The translations under genes were made by a program, and so were the position numbers. Below, in pieces: positions 35,240 through 47,414 of a DNA stretch of 64,000 nt. The stretch is from Ophiocordyceps camponoti-saundersi (nom. inval.). Lineage: Eukaryota > Ascomycota > Sordariomycetes > Hypocreales > Ophiocordycipitaceae. A model generated the notes under the pieces. That model worked only from the letters and a program-made list of their open reading frames with translations. It searched no databases and had not been told where the DNA came from. The stretch covers positions 1 to 64,000 of the forward strand of contig PDHQ01000170.1 in the NCBI GenBank assembly GCA_003339415.1, given 5' to 3'. Numbering within the stretch: the first letter of the stretch is position 1; every line of letters begins with the position of its first letter.

Positions 35240-36450
35240 AACGCTAAAACTAATTGTTTTATTAAGATAAGCGTAAATATTAAATCCTTTCACGCTTATT
35301 AAGAAAGAAAAACTTTATATAGCTTATAAAGGAAAGAAAGCTAGCTTAACTTTAACCTAAACTTATTAGAAAACTAATAATATAAATAAGGATATTTTAA
35401 GAAAATAGCTTATTTATTAAATATAATAAAACCCTTATTATATATAATAGGAAAAAATAACCTTATTAATACTTATAGCTTTTATAAAATTAAAAGTTAA
35501 TAATTACCTAATTATAATTATAAAGCTAAGCTTAGCTAGCTATATATATATAAAATAGGAAATCTTATTCTTTTAAAAAGAAAAATTTAAATATATTACT
35601 TATATATATAATATAATTCTTTTAGCCCTTATATATTTTAAAAGATTTTTTAATAAAAAGAAAGCTTATAGTTTTATTAATCCTTATCTTAGCTATAATA
35701 TTATTTTAAAACTTAAAAAGCTTTTAAACTTAGTAAAACCTTTTTTTTATATAATACTTATAAAATATTTACTTTTAGAAAAAGAACTTATTAACTATTT
35801 ACTTAGTATTAGGTTTATTAAGCTAAACGCTAATCTTTATATTACCTTTATTCTTTTTATACTAAAGCTATATTTAATAGCCTAGCGCTTTTATATTAAT
35901 TACTAATAAATAAATAATTACTTAAAAAGTTAAATCTTACTTACCCTTTTTTTAAAAAATATAATATTTAGCTACTAGGAGGTAAAATAATTTTTAAAAA
36001 TTAATATTATTTAAGCGTTTTATTATCTTAATCTTAACCCTAATTTTAAATACCTTATAGCTTTCTATATAAAGTTAAATATATTTAATTAGCTTATTCT
36101 CTTATTTAGCCTTAAGGTAAAACTTACTTAGTTTTAAAATTTTATTAACACTTAACTTTATAATCTCCTTAACTATTATATAAGCGTATACGCTAATATT
36201 ATATTAATTTACTTAGATAATAAAAAAAAGAAATATTAAAAGAAATACTAAGAAATAATCTAACGCTTATGTTAAGCGAACTTATAAGGGGATATCTAAA
36301 AATTAAGGTTTAATATTATAGAAGTTAATTACGTTAATATAATATTATATATAAGTTAAGAAATAAATATAAACCCTTATAAGATATAAGCTATTTAAAA
36401 TTAAAAATTTAAGGATTTTTATAATTATAAAGCTATTTGCTTATTTAAAA
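35240..36450 (+). pseudogene. Gypsy 1 reverse transcriptase, degraded
   Basis: Continuation of Gypsy 1 pol after the nested insertion, colinear with 57975-59170. KELINYLLSIRFIKLNANLY near 35775-35840 fits the start of Ty3/Gypsy RT, and FIL.ILKLY with a C..Y-like end matches the next block (family: APILFVKK, LRFCVDYR). A VYANIILIYLD stretch near 36187-36220 stands where the YxDD box should be and is disrupted. RNase H and integrase are missing owing to a deletion that joins at about 36450. Confidence 0.75.
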
Positions 36451-36682
36451 TATTATAAAATTACTTAGAAAGACCTTAAGGGAAATTACTAAAAAATATA
36501 ATTACTTTCTTATTAGGATTTTACTATACCCTCTCTTATCTCTATTAGTATATGCCTTTATATATTTTACTAAGATTTTACCTATAAGAGTTTTTCTCTC
36601 TTTTCCTTCTTTTCTCCTTAGCTTAGAATCTTTATTTATAGTACTAATACTATTATTTACTTAACATATCCTGGCTATAATA
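36451..36682 (+). repeat. Gypsy 1, truncated 3' LTR
   Basis: About 232 bp matching the right two-thirds of the 328-336-bp LTR (from TTATAAAATTACTTAGAAAG to CTGGCTATAATA). The first 100 bp or so are absent, and pol sequence abuts directly. Confidence 0.75.
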
Positions 36683-36687
36683 ATTAT

Positions 36688-38014
36688 TATATTATTATAT
36701 TATTATTATACCCTTATTATATAGTTAGTAGTAATTTTACTTATTATTTACTTTAGGGATCCCTTATTTCTTTTTTTTATCCGTCTCTTCTTATTAAGTA
36801 TAACTATTATAAGGGATTCGGGCTACACTTAAATAAATAAGTTATATAAGAGATAATTAGTTATTTCCGCACGTAGCGCGCGCGCAGACCGCCTACCCTT
36901 ATTAAACACTATAACCTCTTTTAAATAGCTTCTTATACTCGTTTTAAATAATAAAATTACCTTTTTAAATTATAATAATAATAAAAATAATAACTTATAA
37001 TAGAGAATAATAGAATATATAGGGGATACTAGAAGCTTTAGTAATTATAATAATAGAAGAAAAAATAATAAGAACATATATATTAAAAAACGTCTCCTTA
37101 TTAATATATAAAAAGAACCGCTTTTTACTTTATATTACTTATAATATACCTTAATTTTATATAATATATTAAGAGGCCTTTTATATTCTCTCCCTTTTCT
37201 CTTTTAATTATTTTCTTTTTCCTTCCTATATTTATAAAATATACTAAATAATAATAATTTTAATAAATTTTAGAACTATCTTAAATAGTTTATAAGATTT
37301 AAAAATATAATTATAAACTTAATATTTTTAGTAACTTTAAAGGTTAATATTCTTTTAGGAAAAAAGCTTTTTTAATTTATTAATACTATTACTTTTTTTA
37401 AGTTTTTACTAAAAGAGGTAGCTAAACTATAACTAGTAAAAGAAGCTAAGCTTTAAAAAAGGAAATATAAGTAATTAAAGGGTGTTTTTAGAAATATATT
37501 AATTACTTATTTCTATTTAAAGAATTATAAAAATATTATATAAAAAAACCTTTTTACTTAAAATCTTATAATAATAAATAAAGAATTACTATTATTTAAT
37601 AGCTAAGTTAGATAAATAGCTTAACTATTTAGCTTTTACTTAGGACGAAGAATAATTATATATTAAAGATAACTATATATATCGCTTTAAAAATATTTTA
37701 TATCTTAATACTAAATATTTTAAAAGTAAGAAAAAGTATAAAACTTAAAGCTTAGGAAATATATTAATAGTTATATTAGATATAAAAAGTAATATAATAT
37801 TATAAAATACAAGCTTATAAAATACTAAAAGTAATAAATAATTAAAGCTATATAAATATTAGCTAATATAATATTATAAGATATTTTCTAAGGCGGATTA
37901 TATAATAGTAAGGATATATTAAGTATAATTATATTAGATAAGAATTAAAGTAAAATATTCGCCTTTAAGATATAAACTAATATTAGCTATAAAACCCCGG
38001 AAGCTTTTTACTAA
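36688..38014. other. Unassigned degraded DNA between Gypsy 1 and the 9.4-kb LTR element
   Basis: No domain was recognised. A short patch at about 36820-36905 (GGGCTACAC and CCGCACGTAGCGCGCGCGCAG) keeps CA and CG steps and looks less RIP-affected than its flanks. The 37250-37980 stretch has Lys-rich, protein-like frames with stops but cannot be named. Confidence 0.45.
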
Positions 38015-38019
38015 ATTAT

Positions 38020-38269
38020 TATAAAAGTCTTATACTTCTTAGCGTTTATAAAAAACTAACTCTATTAATATAAAATAACTTAACAGGTTTTAAAATATAT
38101 ATAATATATATACTTAAGGTTATAGTTTATATATAGCTTACGCCTATCCCGCGTATAGCGCTAACTAATTATATATATTTATATATACCCCGCGCTTATT
38201 ATATACGTAAACTTAACTAAGTACCTTTTTTATAACTTAGCTATTTAAGCGTAGCTTAAATCTCTTATA
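38020..38269. repeat. Left LTR of the 9.4-kb element
   Basis: 250 bp, same length as 47160-47409. The core is CCTATCCCGCG and GCGCTAACTAATTATATATA. Confidence 0.8.
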
Positions 38270-39970
38270 TACCCCGCTACCTTACGAAAAAAGTATTTCC
38301 GGCCGCGGTATATATATATATAAGGTATAAGGTAAAATATCCCTTATATAGAAAATTTTTCTTCCTCCTTTTCTCTTTTTCTCTTTAAGCTAATTATATT
38401 ATTTTTTCTTACTAAGTAATTTTTTCTCTAAGCTTTATATTTTATTATTCCGCTATTATATTCTTATAATTTTTTTATTATTATTATTATTCTTTAAGCT
38501 TTTAATATTTATTAAATTATTATCTTGCTATTTTAATATATTATCTAGTTAGCTATAATTATTATTTCGTATAATAAGTAAATACGCTATAAAGGGAGAT
38601 TTAAATAATAAAAATATTACTATATTATAAAAAGTAGAATATTTATATACTCCTTATATTTAAAACTTTTATAATAGTTATAATATTAATTATTAATATA
38701 GTTATAAGATAGCTTATAAGGCGTATTAATAGCGGCGAAAATAATACTTTTAAAAAAAGTACCTTTTTATTATAAACGCACGCTTATAGTAAGCTATCCG
38801 CGACTTATAAATAATAATTATAAAAAAAATAAGCTATTACCTTACTTACTTGCCCCCGCGCTAAAAAAATCCTTAGCTAGTATATTTAGCTTACGCTAAA
38901 GTTTCTTACTTATATTAATTATTAATAAATTATATTAGCTATTACTTATATTATACCGCGCTTAGTAACTAATTTTTAAACTTTTTTTACGCTTAAGTAA
39001 TAATAGTCCTCTACGCTTATTCCCGCCGCTAGTAATATAATCGCTATATTTACCTTATATACCTCAACTTACGGTATATTTTTAATAATAATATAATATT
39101 AATAATAATAGTAATAATAATAAGGCGCCCTTATCGCTAGCCTTAACTTTTTCGCCTTATAATATAAAGTATTTTTTTAATAATAAGAGAAAAAATAATA
39201 ATAAATTCTTAAGTAATAATAAGATAAGCAGGCTACTTAAATTATAAACCGCTAAGTAAGTATTAACGCGCGGGAGTATAAAAATAAAAAAAGGAATAAT
39301 ATTTTTTACTAAATAATTATAATATTAATTAGTTTATATAATATATTAAGCCCGCTTACCGCCTTATAATACGCTATTCTTACTAACTTATATATATTAC
39401 CTAATCTCTAATTACTTAGTACTTATATATATTACTTATCCTCCCCTTTTACTATATATTAATAAAGTAAGTTTACGCTAATACCTATATATATCGCGCG
39501 TAGCTTAAGAGCGGGATAAGTAAGATTCTTATTATTAGTATTATATTAAATATTCTTTTAATTTTAAAATATACCTTTCCTTATTTAGGGATATATTTAT
39601 TATAAGTTAATACCGGCGCTAAGCTATAGCTAGCGCTATAATAGTCTCCTAAGTTACTTAACTATAGTAAAGGATTTTAAGGAGAAGGCGGAAAAAGTAA
39701 ATATTAGCTTAAAGTTAATATAAAAAGAAAAGAGAAATAAGTAAATAAAAAATAAAAAGAAAGAAGGGGTAGAGAAATAGCGATATATTTATATAATAAA
39801 AAAAATTACTTAAGAGGGATAATTAGCTATAAAAGACGCTTAAGTAAATATATAATTAAGTTTACTTTAAGCTATTATAAAAATATATATCCTCTTATAT
39901 AAATTTAAAATAGTTTAATATTATATAATATTTAAAGCTATTAAGTAGCTTTTAAGTTAAAATAATAAGA
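38270..39970. other. Left interior of the 9.4-kb element
   Basis: RIP-degraded but with GC-rich patches. Plus-strand frames give protein-like stretches (for example APLSLALTFSPYN near 39126, and a Lys/Glu-rich stretch near 39680-39780) that match no domain I recognise. Confidence 0.4.
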
Positions 39971-41398
39971 GGGAGCGGAACTCCTCCGATATAAGCTACG
40001 GTTACGGCTAAAGCGCCGGAGAAGACTATTAAGAAGTAGGTTCCCGGGCGATATAAGCGTTAGCTTATAATTCGCTCCGACTCTATCGCTACGCCGCTCT
40101 AGGTCCGAGGCCCTAAGGTAACTATAATAAATATTAACCGCGGACTCCGCGAGTAAGGCTAAGCCCTTATAGTAAGGAAACTGCCTAGCGGTAATATTAC
40201 GGTAGTTTTCCGAGATACCGTTTACGAGCTCCGGTCCGATTTAAGGTAGCTCCGCGCCGCTTTCGGAGAAAAGGTACGCCTAACTAGCGGAGGTTATACT
40301 CTCGTCGTAAAAGGGGTGCTAGCGTAGGCCTTATAATAAGGTAGTAAGAAAGCTTTTTAAAAAAAGATCGAGTTTTTAAATAAGGTCTTAGTAATATAAT
40401 TATATATAAAAAGATATTATTTAAGGACTTAGCGGAGTTCCCTTATAGTTATTATTAATAGCGTAGTAAATATAAACTAAATTTATAATAAAAGTATAGT
40501 AATATAAGTAGAGATTTTTAATATAGAACCTTATATATTAAAAGTCTAACCTTAATAATATTTTAAGTACTACTAGCTTAGATATATTATTAAATATTAT
40601 ATAGCGAAGCTATAATATAGCTAGTACTTTACCTCTCCGTATATAAAAAGTAAGTTAGCTTACCTTATAGCTTACGAAAAAAGACTATATTATTACCTTT
40701 TTTATTAGGGGATTTACCCTAGGTAAAGTTAACTTTACCTTAAAATAAGAGCGGCGTAGGACCGGGCGAAAGATATTTATATTTCCTAACCTCGGAGATT
40801 TATAAATTAGAATTTCGTATATACCGCCCCTCCTCCCCCTCCGGCGCTAACTAGAGTTTAGTAATAGCTAGGGTAGAAATACTAAAGAGCGAATATAGTA
40901 ACTCCGCCTTTAACCCCCTCTCCGAACTTATCCGTAGCTCCGCTATAATAATTAGGCCGCCTTTTAGGACTAGCTATTACGGGGTTCGTTATAAGCTAGT
41001 AGAACCTTTATATATTCCTTAGCTACGTTAATTAAGCCTCGATTAATTAGATTATTAAGGCCGCCTTAATTAAGCGCGGAGATTTAGTTTACGGCGACGA
41101 TAATAGCTAGGAAGATAAGTAAGCTATACGGACTCTATACCGGACTTAGATTACGCGTATACTTATTACCGCGGGCTCCGTTTCGGGGGATATATCGGCT
41201 TCCTTAGTTACTAATTATTACCTAACTTATTAAAAGTATAAAGTGCCGGGTACGGGCGTAGTCCGACCCGAAGCCGAGGTAACGCTTAAGGGGAGGGTTT
41301 TACCCCGGAATTCTCTAATTTTTCCCCCTCCTAGAATATATATAAGATAGTTCTAGGCTATACGGGGCATACTAGCGTAATAATATTATTATTATTAA
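39971..41398 (+). mobile_element. Repeat G, copy 1 (5'-truncated, least mutated)
   Basis: Shares its whole length with the other G copies and ends in TACTAGCGTAATAATATT and further ATT units. It lacks about the first 430 bp present in copies 3-5, switching to unrelated sequence just before GGGAGCGG. The first 400 bp read in one plus frame as a LINE ORF1-like protein: ALIVRKLPSGNITVVF (about 40159-40206), RDTVYEL, LRAAFGEKV and TLVVKGV, close in layout to the ARKLPSGD...F pattern of Tad-type ORF1. It contains the 313-bp block at about 40507-40820. More CG and GC survive here than in any other copy. Confidence 0.7.
40507..40820 (+). repeat. 313-bp block inside repeat G copy 1
   Basis: Present in copies 1, 2 and 3 of G, absent from copies 4 and 5, which run straight from AAGTATAATAATATA into TACCGCC. 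TATA occurs at both edges. No inverted ends were seen. It may be a short inserted element or a segment lost from one subfamily. Confidence 0.65.
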
Positions 41399-44396
41399 GT
41401 TAAAATAATATAATTTTTCTATTTTATAAAAATATATTAATAAGGTATTTTACTTTATAAGTACTAACTTTTAGTATTTTTTAAAATAAGGATTTCCTTA
41501 ACTTTATATTTATTAAAAAATTAGTTATTATAAGAGAGATAAAAGAGAGGATTTAGCTAAGAGTTAGTAAATAATTAAAATAATAAAAAGTTACTAATAG
41601 TACGCTTAATAAGGTTAATAAAGAAAATAAAGTAAATATTAAGTAATATATTAAAAATAATAATTAATAGCGTTAGTATAGCTATTATTTTATATTTACT
41701 TTTAAAATAATTAAGCTTCTAAGATAAATAGTTAAACTATATATATATAAAGTTAAGCTATATAAAATCGCTAATTTAAAACCGTTCCGCGAGTTAGCGA
41801 GACTTATTTAAGGAATCCCGCTATTATTATTAAGCTTAAGTAATTAAAGCTTATATTAGTTTAACGCTATTACGAAGGAAAGAAGTAAACGCTATAGCTT
41901 AGCTTTTTAAGGAAAAGATAAGGGCGGCCGCCTTTACTAGCTAGTAAAGGAGGGTAATATTAAAGCTATAAAATAAGTAATTAGGACTTATACTTATTAT
42001 AAATAAGTTTTAATTATTTAAAATAAGCTAGTAAGTAAGTAAGTAGCGCGGCTAGTTAAATTTATAAGAAGAAGATTATATAATAAAGAATAGCTTATAT
42101 TTCTTAATATATTTTATACTTTTATTAGTCTAAGGGTAATATATTATAGAAAATAGTTTATTAACTTTAATAAAATAGTAAAAAATAGATTAGAAATAGC
42201 TTATATAATTAAAACCGCGATTAGAAATTAACTTATAAAGGAAGCTATAAAACTGCTACTAGCACTAAATAAAGCGCTTAATATATTACTTAATATCTAT
42301 AAATATTATAGCTTTAAGCTAAATATATTTAAATAAGCGATTTATAATAATTATTAGGAAACGGGGCTAGGACTTTAAGGCGGCGGGTAGCTTAGTTATA
42401 AAGTTTACGGAAAAAGTTATCTAAAACTATTTAAAAAAAAGTAGCGGCTAAAATAACTCTTAATAATACTAATAATTAAAGTAGTTTTTATACTAATAAT
42501 AATTATAAATATAATATATTATATTTATAAATATATTATCTTAATAAAACTTATATTAAAGAAATATAAAAGTAATATTTTTATTAAAATATCTTATTAT
42601 AAGGGAATTATAAGTTTATTAAATAAATATAATAATTAAAAGTTTTTATCTAGAAACTTAAAAGCGGCCTTAAAATTATAGCTATTTATAAATAAAAAAG
42701 AAATAGTTATAACTTATTTATAAATACCCGCTTTTAGTAGAAACTTCTAAGCGCCTAACTAAACCGCTTAGCGGTATATATAATAAAGAGGATTAGTATA
42801 GAGAGCCTCTAACTAAAAGTTTTATAAAGTCTTATTATAAAAAGGGGCCGGGGTATTTTAAGTAAAAAGTATAGTTATAAGAGACTAGAATAAGGCTAGG
42901 CTAGACTAAACTAGCTATACTTCGAAAAAGTAAATAAATATAAGCTATATAATCTAACTAAAGCGCTCCTTTATTTTATAGTAATCCTATTCTTACTAGG
43001 AGAGCATATTAAGCTATAACGCTTATACGCTAAAATAATATTAAAGGCGGAAGTTAAAAAAAGTAAGCGTCTTAGCTTAACGCGCTGAATATTTTATTAT
43101 AGCCTTAAGCGTAGTAAAATATTTTAAAGTTTTATAATCCGTAAAGATAAAAAATAGCTAAGAAACTACTCGTAACTTAGTAAACTATACTTTAAAGTAA
43201 GAAATAATAATAAGAAGTTTTTTATTATAAATTATATAATTTTATTTTATAAATAAAAGTTTCTTAAAATAATATATAATAAGCTAAAAAATATAGTTTA
43301 AGCTAAATTAAGAAAAGTACCCGCTAACTACCTTATAAGAATAATTAGCTTTAATAATAATATTATAGTCCGGATTTTACTAAATAAGGATAGGGGTAAA
43401 AATAAATATAAACTTAAGCGTATTAAAAATAAGCTAATATTTATTAATTTAAAAGCGCGCCGCGTTTTATAAGCTTAACTAAAAGAGCTATAAGGTCGGA
43501 GAAGTAAGGTATAAAGTTACGATAAAAGTTAGCAAACTTAAGAAAACTATATATACTTTAAACGCAGGTTAGCGCCTCTTATTTTAAAATCGTAAAGATT
43601 TTAATAAGGTCCGGCCGCACTTCTTTAGTAATATAAATAATAAACCTTATATATTTAACTTTATAAATAGTAAAGTTATACTTATTAAAGTTAAAGAAAA
43701 GCTTAGCTTAATAAAGATATAAGAGTATAATATATACCTTATACTAATAATTAAAATAAAAACTTTTTAAATAGATAAAAATATTATCTAAATATATTAT
43801 AATAAAGTCTTTTAAGAAATTACTAAAAGTAATATTAATATAATATTAGAATATAGTAGGCGCGCTTATAAAGCTAAAAAGGTAAATAAAATATTTAAAT
43901 AAACTAAACTAAATATAGAAAGCTATAAGATATTCCTTACTTTTTATAATATAAAGCTTATAAAAAGCGGTATAAATATTAAGTTTTATAAACTAGCGAG
44001 TATTAGAAAAGCTATAAAGCGTCTCCTTAATAAGCGGGAGGAGATAATAATCTTACTTTATTACTTTATTTAAAGTATAATAATTAATATAAAAGCGCTA
44101 CTCGCCTCCTAGCTTTTTTATAAGTAAAATAAGAGTAGCTATAAATAATAAGCTAGCGTAAATTTATCTTTTATCTATTAAGTTAATAATTTATTTCTAA
44201 ATTTTAAAAAAATACTTATAAAGTATATTATAAAGTAAGCTTTAAAGTAAAAAGGGTAAGAAACTATAAAGTTTTTAGCGTAGTTAGATATAGTAATTAT
44301 AATTACCGTAGTAAGGGGGTATTATACTTATTTTCTCCTTATTAAAAAAGTTAGTAAAATTTAATATTTTAAAAAATAAAAAGGGGCTTATAGTTA
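41399..44396 (+). pseudogene. Unidentified degraded coding DNA inside the 9.4-kb element
   Basis: The plus strand between about 43430 and 44395 reads almost continuously as protein with stops only where Gln, Trp or Arg codons could have been: NLKARRVL, LKEL*GRRSK, NYIYFKRRLAPLILK, then Lys- and Ile-rich sequence to KKGLIVK. The earlier part (42240-43400) is similar but patchier. The basic, helix-like character suggests a DNA- or RNA-associated protein, but no family can be named and no catalytic motif is visible. It stops where repeat G copy 2 begins. Confidence 0.4.
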
Positions 44397-45343
44397 AAAT
44401 AATAATAATTTATACGCTAGTATACCTTATATAGATTAGAACTATCTTATATATATTCTAAAAGGAGAAATAATTAAAAAACTTAAAGTAAAACCCTCTC
44501 CTTAAGCGTTACCTTAGCTTTAAGTTAGACCCCGCTTATATCTAATATTTTATATATTTAATAAGTTAAGTATTAACTAATAATTTAAAAGCTAATATTT
44601 CCCCTAAAGCGGACTTTATAATAGTAAAAATACGCGTAAACTAGGTTAAATATAAAGTCTATATAGCTTACTTATCCTCTTAGCTATTATTATCGCTATA
44701 AACTAAATCCTTATATTTAATTAAAGTAGCTTTAATAATCTAATCTATTAAGGCCTTATTAGCGTAGCTTAAAAATATATAAAAGTTTTACTATCTTATA
44801 ATAAACTTTATAATAGCTAATTTTAAAAAATAGCTAAATTATTATAGTAGAGCTATAAATAAATATAAAGTTAAAGTTAGAGGAGGGGGTATTATTATAT
44901 TCGCTTTTTAGCGTTTCCGCCCTAGCTATTACTAATTTCTAGTTAGCGCTAAAAGGGGAGGAGGGGGGGTATATATAAAGTTCTAGTTTATAAACTTTTA
45001 AGGTTAGGTAATATACGCGTCCTTTACCTAATCCTATACCGCTCTTATCTTAAGGTAAATATAACTTTACTTAAGGTAAGACCTTTAATAAAAAGAGTAA
45101 TAATATAGTTTTTTCCTATAAGCTATAAGGTAGGCGGACTTGCTTTTTATATATAAAGTAGTAAAGTACTTACTATATTATAGCCTCGCTATATAGTATT
45201 TAGCGATATATCTAAGTTAATAATACTTAAAGTATTACTAAGGTTAAACTTTTAGTATATATAGTTTAGCGTTAGAAATCTCCGCTTATATTATTATATT
45301 TTTATTATAAATCCGGTTTATATTTACTACGCTATTAATAGTA
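44397..45343 (-). mobile_element. Repeat G, copy 2 (5'-truncated)
   Basis: Inverse orientation to copy 1: the AAT tail and TATACGCTAGTATACC end lie at the left, and homology stops at GCTATTAATAGTA on the right. It includes the 313-bp block at about 44975-45290 but lacks the ORF1-like part. Confidence 0.7.
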
Positions 45344-47004
45344 AGGCTTATAGTTAAGGTAAAAGTCTTAATATATAAAATATAAAAAATATCTTATAAG
45401 CTAATAGTAAGGAATTAGTAACTAATACGCTATTAAGATTTATAATAAATAAAGGCTATAAAAACGGAGCTAAGGATAGCTATAATAAGGTAAGTAACTT
45501 ACTAAAATTTAAAATATAAAATAAGTAATCCGCTAGTAAAGTAAACTATAACCTTCCGTTTACTAAAATATAGCGAAATATTCTTACACGCTATTTAAAA
45601 TAAGTTAAGAATTAAGTCTTAAGTAAAGTTTAAGATTATATATACTATTATAAGTAACTATTAACTATTAATATTAATTATAAAGTAGATAAAATAGCAG
45701 ATAGATAAGTATAGCTTAAAATATACACGCTATTAATAGTATATTTATATAGTAATATAAATTACTTATAAGTAAGAAAAGGGAATTCGCTTAAGCTAAT
45801 AATATTATATAAAAAATTTGCTTATAATAGCGTAATAATTATAGCTATTATCTATTTATATAATAATAAAAAAGTAAAATTTATAAATATAAGGAGAAAA
45901 AAAAACAAGTTTATATTCTAATTAATATTTATAAAATAGTTATTTTATATTTTCTAAGTAATATTATTATAAGAGTCCTCCTCTTATAAGAGACTTAATA
46001 TAAAGGGGATTTATTTCTTTAGTTTAAGGCGGGGTTCTCCTCCTTTTTTATAATATTTATAAAGCGGACTAAAAAGGCTAGTAAGGGAGAATTAAGCTTA
46101 TACTTGCGCGAGAAATAGCCGGTACCGCTATAGCGGAGGTAGCGGCCTTTAGCGCGCCGCTTTATAATCTTATTATTATTAGCCTTAGTTACCTAATAAT
46201 AAGTTTTACCGCCGCGGCTATTTTACCCTTAAAAGGGGGGATTATTATATTTATTAAAATATAATTAAGTATTAGTTTAATATATATTAATTATTAAGGT
46301 ATTTTAAGATAGCTTAAGAGCGGTAAATAAAAATATTTAGCTTTTATTTTTAAAGTAAAATAACTTTATATTTATAATAATAGCGTAAATCTTAATAATA
46401 GTAATAATATACTTAATTAAGGGAATATTACGCTTTATATAATATTAGTAAAGGGCCGGGGTAAGAGTATAATAGAGGCGTATAACCTTAATCTTATTAG
46501 CTTATTTAATATTATTTACTAAAGTAAGCTTAGCTTTAAAGTAAATAAGAAAGTTAGAAAAAGACTTAGAAGCGCCTTATATAAAGTATTTAAGCTTTAT
46601 TATAGCTATCTAGCGCTAATATAAGTTAGTAAATATAATATTAAAATAACCTAGGAAATAGTTAAGGTTATATTTATACTTAATACCTTATTTAAAAAAT
46701 AAGGCTACCTTAGCTTAAACTATAAAAAATAAATATTAATATAAAAATACTTATTAGTTATAAGTGGAACCGATAAAGGCTTAGTTTACTTATAGCTTAT
46801 AAGATATAAGGGAGCGCTATACTAGAAAGAGGTTCTTATTACTATTAAATAGTAAGCTAAAAGGTAGCAGCTTATAATAAGGTCGCGACTATTATTATTT
46901 AAAAAGCTATATAAATTAATACTATTAGTATATAAGGTTTTAAAGCTTTATAATAATAGCTTACTATTCTAAAAGCTAAGTAATAATAGCTTATTAAGTA
47001 TTAA
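45344..47004. other. Right interior of the 9.4-kb element
   Basis: Degraded sequence with GC-rich patches (46020-46240, containing GCGCGCCGC and CCGCCGCGG). Protein-like but unnamed frames occur near 46390-46900. No repeat partner was found elsewhere in the window. Confidence 0.4.
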
Positions 47005-47156
47005 AGTTATTTATAATAGAAGTTATTTATAATAAAAGTTATTTATAATAAAAGTTATTTATAATAAAAGTTATTTATAATAAAAGTTATTTATAATAAA
47101 AGTTATTTATAATAAAAGTTATTTATAATAAAAGTTATTTATAATAAAAGTTATTT
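47005..47156. repeat. 16-bp tandem repeat abutting an LTR
   Basis: Nine complete units of AGTTATTTATAATAAA (the first with a G near its end) plus a partial tenth, in exact 16-bp phase. It stops 3 bp before the right LTR at 47160. The units are nearly identical although everything around them has diverged. Confidence 0.9.
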
Positions 47157-47159
47157 TAC

Positions 47160-47409
47160 TATAAAGGTTTTATACTTCTTAGCGTTTATAAGAAGCTAAC
47201 TTTATTAATATAGAATAACTTAAGAGGTTTTAAGGTATATATAGTATATATATTTAAGGTTATAGTTTATATATAGCCCGCGCCTATCCCGCGCGCGGCG
47301 CTAACTAATTATATATACTTATATATACCCCGCGCCCGTTATACGCGCGGACTTAACTAAGCACCCCTTATATAACTTAGCTATTTAAGCGTAGCCTGAA
47401 TCTTTTATA
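47160..47409. repeat. Right LTR of the 9.4-kb element
   Basis: 250-bp copy of 38020-38269, followed by ATTAT. It is less mutated than the left LTR (CCCGCGCGCGGCGC and CGCGCGGAC retained). Confidence 0.8.
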
Positions 47410-47414
47410 ATTAT

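Larger units (their letters stand above)
18844..36682 (+). mobile_element. Ty3/Gypsy element 1, split by nested insertions and 3'-deleted
   Basis: The left LTR (18844-19171), gag with a zinc-knuckle remnant (20336-20374), and the RT half of pol (35240-36430) are colinear with the complete copy at 55799-63319. A 14.2 kb insertion (20993-35234) interrupts it. Compared with the complete copy, the 3' portion (RNase H, integrase and most of the right LTR) is missing: pol sequence is joined at about 36450 to the middle of the LTR. ATTAT follows the right end and also occurs just before the left end, but in simple sequence, so that duplication is uncertain. Confidence 0.8.
38020..47409. mobile_element. 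Large LTR element of unknown type, 9.4 kb
   Basis: Two direct repeats of exactly 250 bp (38020-38269, 47160-47409) with inverted ends TATAAARG and CTYTTATA are flanked by the duplication ATTAT (38015-38019, 47410-47414). The interior of about 8.9 kb holds two truncated copies of repeat G in opposite orientation and long protein-like plus-strand stretches, but no reverse transcriptase, integrase or zinc knuckle that I can name. A 16-bp tandem repeat abuts the right LTR. No clear polypurine tract or primer-binding site was found, so polarity is open. It may be a non-autonomous large retrotransposon carrying foreign or unknown sequence. Confidence 0.75.

Noticed and set aside
39971..41398. Ribosomal DNA fragment, suggested by its higher GC
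   Set aside because: No conserved rRNA segment was recognised, and a protein-like ORF1 frame fits better.
47005..47156. CRISPR array
   Set aside because: The 16-bp units are directly adjacent with no spacers.
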